DNA of 64,000 nucleotides, taken from NCBI GenBank assembly GCA_950075865.1, contig CATMVA010000012.1, positions 11,337-75,336 on the forward strand, written 5' to 3'. A program made the position numbers and the translations under genes. Source of the DNA: an uncultured Oscillospiraceae bacterium. Lineage in GTDB: Bacteria > Bacillota > Clostridia > Oscillospirales > Oscillospiraceae. This document shows positions 57,894 through 64,000 of the stretch, in pieces (within the stretch, counting starts at the first letter, position 1; the number at the start of each line of letters is the position of its first letter). Under the pieces are notes generated by a model. The model worked only from the letters and a program-made list of their open reading frames with translations, ran no database searches and was not told where the DNA came from.

Positions 57894-57922
57894 TCCTTTT
57901 CTTTGTTTATAGTGGCGCAACT
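57894..57922. repeat. 29-bp direct repeat, copy 2
   Basis: CCTTTTCTTTGTTTATAGTGGCGCAACTG matches the copy at 44569-44597 with four substitutions. It lies just downstream of the DUF6550 terminator. Confidence 0.7.
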
Positions 57923-57937
57923 GTTAAGGCGCAATAA

Positions 57938-57977
57938 GGGCGCCCGTTCTGACTGTGGATCACCAGAGCGGGCGCCC
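57938..57977 (-). terminator. Terminator of the DUF6809-DUF6550 operon
   Basis: GGGCGCCCGTTCT/AGAGCGGGCGCCC forms a strong 13-position stem with a 14-base loop; only a short T-run follows on the minus strand. Confidence 0.7.
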
Positions 57978-57994
57978 CATTGTTTCGGAATATA

Positions 57995-58474
57995 TTATTC
58001 AGATAATCCCATAATCCCGACCTTGTTGCCGTTCTCATACATCATGTTATCATGAATAACTGTGCCCTCGCCTTGGCTTTCCAACCAGCCGAAGCCGGGT
58101 ACATAGACCATGTCACCGGACTGCGGGTCAATACCCGTCTGCGCCGGGGTAGGTTCAGGAGTGGGTTCTCCGGTAGGGTTTTGTTCCGGTGTCGGCTGTA
58201 CTTTAGCGACAACAGGTGTTGCCGTGGGAGTAACCTCTGGCTCAAGGACAGTTTCCATGGACGGCTCCGGCTGCTGGGGCTCGGTATATTCTTTCTCTGT
58301 CTGCGGTAAAATTTCGGCTTTCTCTTTCGGTGTCGCAACAGGCGCTTCCGGAGTATTTACTGCGGTTGTTTGTGTTGGTTTGGGTATTTCTTCGGCCTCT
58401 TCGTATCGTGGCCACACAGCGGCACACAGGGCCAGACAAGCGGCGACCACGACCGCCATAATGTACTTCCTCAT
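57995..58474 (-). CDS. DUF6550-type secreted/anchored Pro-Thr-rich protein
   Basis: This 159-residue protein begins MRKYIMAVVVAACLALCAAV, a signal-anchor helix, followed by a long Pro/Thr/Glu-rich linker (EPQQPEPSMETVLEPEVTPT) and a compact C-terminus DPQSGDMVYVPGFGWLESQG. Similar proteins (DUF6550 by memory) are carried by Clostridia integrative elements and may belong to the cell-surface side of conjugation. Start: ATG 58474 after GGAGGAAGAAAA; it overlaps the DUF6809 stop by four bases (ATGA). Confidence 0.7.
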   Translation of the reverse strand: MRKYIMAVVVAACLALCAAVWPRYEEAEEIPKPTQTTAVNTPEAPVATPKEKAEILPQTEKEYTEPQQPEPSMETVLEPEVTPTATPVVAKVQPTPEQNPTGEPTPEPTPAQTGIDPQSGDMVYVPGFGWLESQGEGTVIHDNMMYENGNKVGIMGLSE

Positions 58475-58794
58475 TTTTCTTCCTCCTTCTTGAATAGGAA
58501 ACGAGCGCCCAACTCTCTTGCCCTGCGGCAGGAAATTGGGTGCTCGTTTTCGTAGTTGTTCAGTTCCGCAGAGAGCTTCCACGCCAGCTCAAAGCCAGAG
58601 AAGAAGCTATCAATAGAAATGTTCTCAATCATGTAGTCTTTGGCATCGATAATTTGGAGCATCAACCGCCGCTCCTGTTTACCCATCGCTTCAATGAGCG
58701 CCTGATGGCATTCCTTGATTTCCAGCTTCTGCGCCGAGAACTCCGGCGGAATGTAGAAACTGTCGTACAGGTCTTTCAGCAGTCTATTTTTCAT
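58471..58794 (-). CDS. DUF6809-type backbone protein
   Basis: This 107-residue helical protein (LLKDLYDSFYIPPEFSAQKL, SIDSFFSGFELAWKLSAELN) resembles DUF6809, a small family found on Firmicutes integrative and conjugative elements; the name is from memory and the function unknown. Start: ATG 58794 after AAGGAGGCGA; the ORF-track start is nine codons upstream, before the ribosome binding site. It is the first gene of the DUF6809-DUF6550 pair, under the same upstream box as the integrase leader. Confidence 0.7.
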   Translation of the reverse strand: MKNRLLKDLYDSFYIPPEFSAQKLEIKECHQALIEAMGKQERRLMLQIIDAKDYMIENISIDSFFSGFELAWKLSAELNNYENEHPISCRRARELGARFLFKKEEEK

Positions 58795-58837
58795 TCGCTC
58801 GCCTCCTTGCAGCACAAACATATATCACAAGGCAGAG

Positions 58838-58859
58838 GAAATAGCTACTAAAATTTTTC
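58838..58859 (-). repeat. Conserved upstream box of backbone operons (copy 2)
   Basis: On the minus strand AAAAATTTTAGTAGCTATTTC, near-identical to the box before the integrase leader at 44.55 kb and at the same distance from the ribosome binding site. Confidence 0.55.
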
Positions 58860-58860
58860 T

Positions 58861-59334
58861 GTGCACAACCCCCAAGCGCGAATAGTTTTCGTTGATACTA
58901 TACTATGGGCAGCGGGACGAACCTTCAAGGATATCCACGGCAAGACTTCCATGCTTGAAGTCAGGAAGCTGTATGGTCTCCTGCATGAAACCGCAGAAGA
59001 GAAGTTTGTCGATACCGTGAACGCTATCACCCAAAGAAAAGACACACCTTTCAAGATACAGTAGCAAAGAAAGCGGTGCGGATACTCTCAGAAGGAACTG
59101 GCAGAGAGATCGAGTGTAAGCTTGCAGCAGTATGAGTTGAAAACCAAGGATATCAGCAAGGCGTCTATCCAGACCGCATTGGCTCTTGCCAATGTTTTGA
59201 ACTGCTGGGCGGAAAAATTGATGGAATATTCGATAGCGGAACGAGTATTGTCATTGGCCTTTTCTCTCGGCGCCGACAGGCCAAAGGTGGTTCCGTTACT
59301 CTTTCGATTTAACATTGATTACTTTTTCAATTAG
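58861..59334 (+). pseudogene. Broken XRE-type HTH regulator gene
   Basis: One frame reads VDTILWAAGRTFKDIHGKTS and on to FKIQ, then TAG (59062), then in the same frame QRKRCGYSQKELAERSSVSL, QQYELKTKDISKAS and TALALANVLNCWAEKLMEY. The second part matches XRE helix-turn-helix domains (GYSQxELAExSGVSLrxIQqYExrxKDINKA), with about three residues missing in the recognition helix. The first part is not recognised. The ORF track shows two separate small ORFs. An intact copy would be a repressor-type regulator of the element. Confidence 0.6.
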
Positions 59335-59400
59335 ATGTATAATAATTTTGAAAATAACTCTATTCGTGTGTACTGCCAACTCGTCTTATGGAGGCTACAT

Positions 59401-62400
59401 ATGGCAAAGAGCGTGGTGTTCTTTGACACCGAAATTGGAGTCGACGACAAGAAAATACACGACATAGGTGCGGTACGCAGTGACAGGGGCTCCTTACACA
59501 CTGCATCCGCATCGGAATTTTGCGCCTTTATAGCAGATGCAGACTTTTTGTGCGGCCACAATGTGGTACACCACGATATGAAATATCTTGCACCAGTTTT
59601 AGATCAAAGAGCTCCAAAGAAAATTATTGATACACTTTATTTGTCCCCACTATTGTTCCCCAAAAGGCCATACCACAGGCTGGTAAAAGACGATAAGCTT
59701 CAGGTTGATGAGCTAAACAACCCTGTCAATGATAGTCAAAAAGCGCAAACCTTGTTTTTTGAAGAAGTCGATGCTTTCTGGCAGCTTCCCATCGAAAAGA
59801 AAAAGATATTTTGTGGGTTGCTCTACAACTTCGAGGAGTTCAAAGGCTTCTTTGATTATGTGGATTTCAAACCCTATGCATATAGAATGTCACAAATGAT
59901 TCTCAACGAGTATCATGGAAAAATATGTGCAAATGCAGATATTGAGATCCTCGTAAAGCATTATCCTCGAGAATTGGCATATGCATTGGCCCTTATTGGC
60001 TGCGATGACTATTGCTCCACAACACCGCGCTGGTTGCTTTTCAATTTCCCAAAGATAGAAAATGTTATAAAATTCTTATGTAACACCCCCTGCGTCTCTG
60101 GATGCGATTATTGCAAGAACGAACTGGATATCCATAAAAATCTCAAAAAAATATTTGGATTTGATAGTTTCCGTACATACAATGGTGAGCCGCTTCAAGA
60201 AAAGGCAGCAAGAGCAGCTGTTGAAGGCAAATCCCTTTTGGCCGTGTTCCCAACTGGGGGCGGAAAATCAATCACATTTCAGCTTCCTGCACTCATGGCC
60301 GGAAAAGCAGCGCACGGATTGACTGTTGTGATTTCCCCCCTTCAATCTCTCATGAAGGATCAAGTGGACAATCTGGCAGAAAAAGGAATCGAAGACGCAG
60401 TAACTGTCAATGGTATGCTTAATCCTATTGAGCGCCGGGATGCACTCGAACGTGTTACAAGCGGAAAAGCGTCCATTCTTTATATTTCTCCTGAACAGTT
60501 GCGTTCTAAAACTATAGAGCACATTTTGATGTCCCGCACTATCGTTCGTTTTGTTATTGATGAAGCACATTGTTTTTCAGCGTGGGGGCAGGATTTCAGA
60601 GTCGACTATCTTTATATTGGTGACTTCATACGCAAACTCCAGCGGGAAAAGAAAACCGATAAAAGACCTATCCCCGTGTCCTGTTTTACTGCCACGGCAA
60701 AACAAAAAGTTATTTCAGATATATGCGACTATTTCAAGGCAAGGCTTGGCTTGAATCTTGAAATATTTGCATCTACCGCTACACGGGAAAATTTACATTA
60801 TACGGTTTTGCACAAAGAAACTGATGAAGAGAAATACAATGCACTCCGCGACTTAATTGCTCAAAAAAGCTGTCCTACCATCGTATATGTATCAAGGACA
60901 AAACGTACTTTTGAGTTGGCAACTAAACTAACAAGCGATGGTTTCAAGGCACTGCCTTACAACGGCAAAATGGAGTCCAATGACAAGATTGCCAATCAGG
61001 AGGCGTTCATGAATAACGAGGTGTCCATTATTGTGGCAACCTCGGCCTTTGGCATGGGCGTTGATAAGAGTGACGTTGGACTTGTCATTCACTATGATAT
61101 TTCCGACTCCCTTGAAAATTATGTCCAGGAGGCAGGCCGTGCTGGTCGAGATCCCTCTCTACAGGCAGATTGTTATGTCCTTTTCAACGACAATGATCTC
61201 GATAAACACTTCATTCTTCTTAATCAGACAAAACTGAGTATTAGCGAAATTCAGCAGGTATGGAAAGCCATCAAAGATCTCACCAAAAACCGTCCAAATA
61301 TCTGTTGTTCCGCACTTGAGATTGCGCGTCAGGCAGGCTGGGATGATTCTGCCGGCCCAGAAATGGAAACAAGAGTTAAAACAGCTATTTCTGCACTGGA
61401 AACCGCCGGATACATTGTGCGCGGCAGAAATGCACCGAGGGTGTATGCCACCAGCATTCGTGCTAAAGATATGAACGAAGCGTCCTATAAAATCCGAAAC
61501 TCGGAATTATTTTCGAAGCAGCAGAAAGAGAACGCACTTCGCATTGTAAAGTCGCTCATCTCAAGCCGCAGTATTGCAACGGCAGGCAACACAGATGCTG
61601 AATCGCGTATTGATTATCTCGCAGATATTCTTGGAATTGAAAAAGAGGCTGTGATTGAATCTATTAATCTGATGCGCCAGGAAGGGTTGCTTGAGGATTA
61701 TAGTGATATGTCCGCCTACATCTACGATTCAGACAGCCAGCACAAGTCTATGCTAATTCTTGAACGCTTTGCAAAGCTCGAAAGATTTATTCTTTCCAAG
61801 CTCACTGAGGAAGGCGTATCATTTGGGTTTAAGGAGCTAAACGAGGATGCACAAAACGAAGGCATCCCCACTTCAAATGTGAAAAATATAAGGACAATTC
61901 TTTACTATTTGACAATTAAGAATTACATTGCAAAACAAGAGTATAGAGATAATTTTTCCGTTAGCCTCATGCCATCTCTTGATCTCAAGTGTCTTATGGA
62001 TAAATTTGAAAAGAGGATTCAAATTTGCCGTTTTATCCTCGGCGAGTTGTATGCTAAGACAACTCCTGGTGAGGAGAACAATGCAGAGAAGAAACCCGTT
62101 GAATTTTCGTTAGTAGGTCTTTTCAATGCATACCAAGCTATACCAAGCATGGATACAAACGATATTCCCGTGACCTTGTCTGATGTGGAAGATGCTCTAT
62201 TGTATCTTTCCAAAATCGGTGCATTAAAACTGGAAGGCGGATTTCTTGTTCTTTACAACGGTATGGAAATCAAGCGCATCGTCAAGGATAACCGAATCAA
62301 ATACAAGGTTGATGATTATCGCTTGCTTGATGAATTTTACAAGCAGAAAATTCGCCAGATCCATATTGTCGGTGAATATGCAAACCTAATGGTGCGTGAT

Positions 62401-64000
62401 TATGATGCTGCTCTTCAGTTCGTGCAGGACTATTTTAATATGGATTTCAAGAAATTCATTACGACATATTTTAAGGGCGAACGTGCAAAAGACATTGAGC
62501 GCAATATTACGCCTGATAAGTATCATCAGCTTTTCGGTGAACTTTCTGATATTCAGTCCAAAATAATAAACGATGCCGATTCCAAGTATATCGTGGTTGC
62601 AGCCGGACCTGGAAGTGGGAAAACCCGAGTGCTTGTACACAAGCTTGCTTCTCTCTTGTTACTTGAGGATGTAAAGCACGAGCAGCTCTTGATGGTGACC
62701 TTCTCACGTGCAGCGGCAACCGAATTCAAAAAGCGTTTGGTTCAGCTAATTGGTAATGCTGCAAATTTTGTAGAGATCAAAACTTTCCACTCGTATTGCT
62801 TCGACCTTCTTGGCAAAGTTGGCACCTTGGAAGGATCAAAGAATGTCGTAAAAGACGCCGCAGCAATGATAAGCAACGGCGATGTCGAGCAAGGCAAGAT
62901 CACAAAAACAGTTTTGGTCATTGATGAAGCTCAGGATATGGATGAGCATGAGTTTGCGCTTGTTCGCGCTCTTATGACCATCAACGATGATATGCGTGTG
63001 ATTGCTGTTGGTGATGACGACCAGAATATCTATGAATTCCGGGGTTCTAACTCCGGACACTTAAAAACTCTGATTGAGCATTATGGTGCAACCAAATATG
63101 AAATGACCGAAAACTATCGGAGCAAAACAAATATTGTAGCACTCAGTAATGCGTTTGCTTCATCAATTATCAGCAGAATGAAAACGACTCCTATCGAAGC
63201 TGTGACCGATAAGGCCGGTACTGTTCAGATCACACACCACACATGTGCGAATATGGAAGAAGCTGTTGTCGCCAATCTGATTGCAACCCGTCAAGCCGGA
63301 AAAACCTGTGTGCTCACTAAAACTAATGATGAGACTCTCCGCATTCTGGGCTTGCTTTTGAAACATGGGAAGCATGCGAGACTAATACAATCACTGGAAG
63401 GATTCAGGCTATACAATCTTTTGGAAGTTCGCGTATTTCTCAAAGCGATCGATCGAAAATTGCACTCGCCCATTATCTCTGATGAGATATGGGAAAATGC
63501 AAAAAAAGAACTGTTCAACAATTATTCCGACAGTGCTTGCATAGATAATGTGAGACGCATGATTCTGGACTTTGAAGCCACTCATTCCCCAAAATATCGC
63601 TCAGATTTTGAAGAGTTTATCAACGAATCCAAATTTGAAGATTTTTATGATGATCAAGATCCAGAAATCATTTATGTCTCTACAATTCATAAGTCCAAAG
63701 GACGCGAATTTGATAGCATCTACATGATGTTGAAGAATGTTGATGCCCAAAAGGACGAGGAACGGAGAGCACTATATGTCGGTATGACAAGGGCAAAGAG
63801 CAATCTCTATATTCACACAAACACAAACCTGTTCGATGGATATCATATAGATGGAGTTATGCACATAAATGATGAAAAAGAATATGATGAACCAAAAGAG
63901 ATCATGTTACAAACAACTCATAAAGATGTAGTTCTGGATTTCTTCAAGGGCAAAAGAGAAATTATTTTTGGACTTCGTAGCGGAACAAAGCTCAACTTCG
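59401..64000 (+). CDS. DEDD exonuclease-RecQ-UvrD helicase fusion (3' end beyond window)
   Basis: This frame is open from ATG 59401 (TGGAGG upstream) to the window edge, at least 1,533 codons, and is missing from the ORF track because it has no stop here. Residues 1-150 form a DnaQ-like exonuclease (VVFFDTEIG, FLCGHNVVHHD). Residues 265-640 form a RecQ helicase: FPTGGGKSITFQLP, VIDEAHCFSAWGQDFR, FTATAKQK and YVQEAGRAGRD. Helical and winged-helix-like parts follow (640-1040). Residues from about 1048 form a UvrD/SF1A helicase: VVAAGPGSGKTRVL, LVIDEAQDMDE, GDDDQNIYEFRGSNSG, STIHKSKGREFDSIY and RALYVGMTRAKSNL. A CxxxxxCDYC cluster (about 231-240) may bind zinc. All core motifs look intact, so it is probably active in DNA processing or defence. 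Confidence 0.9.
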   Translation, partial: MAKSVVFFDTEIGVDDKKIHDIGAVRSDRGSLHTASASEFCAFIADADFLCGHNVVHHDMKYLAPVLDQRAPKKIIDTLYLSPLLFPKRPYHRLVKDDKLQVDELNNPVNDSQKAQTLFFEEVDAFWQLPIEKKKIFCGLLYNFEEFKGFFDYVDFKPYAYRMSQMILNEYHGKICANADIEILVKHYPRELAYALALIGCDDYCSTTPRWLLFNFPKIENVIKFLCNTPCVSGCDYCKNELDIHKNLKKIFGFDSFRTYNGEPLQEKAARAAVEGKSLLAVFPTGGGKSITFQLPALMAGKAAHGLTVVISPLQSLMKDQVDNLAEKGIEDAVTVNGMLNPIERRDALERVTSGKASILYISPEQLRSKTIEHILMSRTIVRFVIDEAHCFSAWGQDFRVDYLYIGDFIRKLQREKKTDKRPIPVSCFTATAKQKVISDICDYFKARLGLNLEIFASTATRENLHYTVLHKETDEEKYNALRDLIAQKSCPTIVYVSRTKRTFELATKLTSDGFKALPYNGKMESNDKIANQEAFMNNEVSIIVATSAFGMGVDKSDVGLVIHYDISDSLENYVQEAGRAGRDPSLQADCYVLFNDNDLDKHFILLNQTKLSISEIQQVWKAIKDLTKNRPNICCSALEIARQAGWDDSAGPEMETRVKTAISALETAGYIVRGRNAPRVYATSIRAKDMNEASYKIRNSELFSKQQKENALRIVKSLISSRSIATAGNTDAESRIDYLADILGIEKEAVIESINLMRQEGLLEDYSDMSAYIYDSDSQHKSMLILERFAKLERFILSKLTEEGVSFGFKELNEDAQNEGIPTSNVKNIRTILYYLTIKNYIAKQEYRDNFSVSLMPSLDLKCLMDKFEKRIQICRFILGELYAKTTPGEENNAEKKPVEFSLVGLFNAYQAIPSMDTNDIPVTLSDVEDALLYLSKIGALKLEGGFLVLYNGMEIKRIVKDNRIKYKVDDYRLLDEFYKQKIRQIHIVGEYANLMVRDYDAALQFVQDYFNMDFKKFITTYFKGERAKDIERNITPDKYHQLFGELSDIQSKIINDADSKYIVVAAGPGSGKTRVLVHKLASLLLLEDVKHEQLLMVTFSRAAATEFKKRLVQLIGNAANFVEIKTFHSYCFDLLGKVGTLEGSKNVVKDAAAMISNGDVEQGKITKTVLVIDEAQDMDEHEFALVRALMTINDDMRVIAVGDDDQNIYEFRGSNSGHLKTLIEHYGATKYEMTENYRSKTNIVALSNAFASSIISRMKTTPIEAVTDKAGTVQITHHTCANMEEAVVANLIATRQAGKTCVLTKTNDETLRILGLLLKHGKHARLIQSLEGFRLYNLLEVRVFLKAIDRKLHSPIISDEIWENAKKELFNNYSDSACIDNVRRMILDFEATHSPKYRSDFEEFINESKFEDFYDDQDPEIIYVSTIHKSKGREFDSIYMMLKNVDAQKDEERRALYVGMTRAKSNLYIHTNTNLFDGYHIDGVMHINDEKEYDEPKEIMLQTTHKDVVLDFFKGKREIIFGLRSGTKLNF

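Overview
The window looks like a chromosome segment of a gut Clostridia of the Oscillospiraceae (Flavonifractor/Lawsonibacter-like). The evidence is GC-rich codon use, Gram-positive promoters and AGGAGG-type ribosome binding sites, a DUF5711-CvpA pair, a Cys/Gly-rich 'chorion class' small protein, and an integrative element carrying DUF6076, DUF6550 and DUF6809 genes. The genus is an inference from recalled gene content, not from a search.

Bases 1-34,206 are GC-rich core genome. In order: the end of truA; DUF5711 and CvpA genes; a zinc-finger Clp unfoldase with a long coiled coil; a BlaI/BlaR1-type sensor pair with three operators; a SLOG protein; an FMN riboswitch driving ribU; a Y-family polymerase; a 56-residue ferredoxin absent from the ORF track; a second Clp unfoldase without a middle domain; an esterase-esterase-ATP-grasp-Sel1 run; a flavin reductase (frameshifted)-NAD(P)-binding protein-DUF1295-membrane protein operon; a CBS-containing Mn-dependent pyrophosphatase; a hybrid histidine kinase with an HD-GYP-like protein; a beta-glucoside operon (licT-like antiterminator, IIBCA, GH1) with two RAT-like leaders; the Cys-rich peptide; trmB; and a GNAT.

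Bases 34,207-34,830 are a junction. A 130-bp block ending in a 5' half of tRNA-Pro lies 212 bp upstream of a second copy that reads into an intact tRNA-Pro(UGG). Composition becomes AT-rich directly afterwards.

From 34.9 kb to the end is a composite mobile/defence island. An AT-rich block (34.9-41.6 kb) holds a protein kinase, a 1,260-codon nuclease/STAND-like frame broken by an in-frame TAG, a decayed Shedu (DUF4263) gene whose catalytic Lys codon appears to be TAA, and a DUF4145 protein. An integrative-element backbone (41.6-50.8 kb) holds two overlapping tyrosine recombinases, an AlbA_2 ATPase-like protein, a MobP3-like relaxase with Sel1 repeats, its accessory protein, wHTH proteins and DUF6076. 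A cassette at 50.9-53.95 kb combines an ADP-ribosylglycohydrolase, a VWA protein, a Nudix hydrolase and a macro-domain protein. Then come a DUF262/HNH (GmrSD-like) protein and a complete Ser/Thr kinase (54-57.5 kb), more backbone genes (DUF6550, DUF6809), a broken XRE regulator, and a very large open frame (59,401 to the window edge, missing from the ORF track) encoding a DEDD exonuclease-RecQ-UvrD fusion. Backbone repeats near 44.57 kb and 57.9 kb suggest that the 13.3 kb between them is a separable cargo block.

The strongest candidates for something undescribed are the exonuclease-RecQ-UvrD fusion, the kinase + nuclease/STAND + DUF4145 group, and the ADP-ribose cassette.
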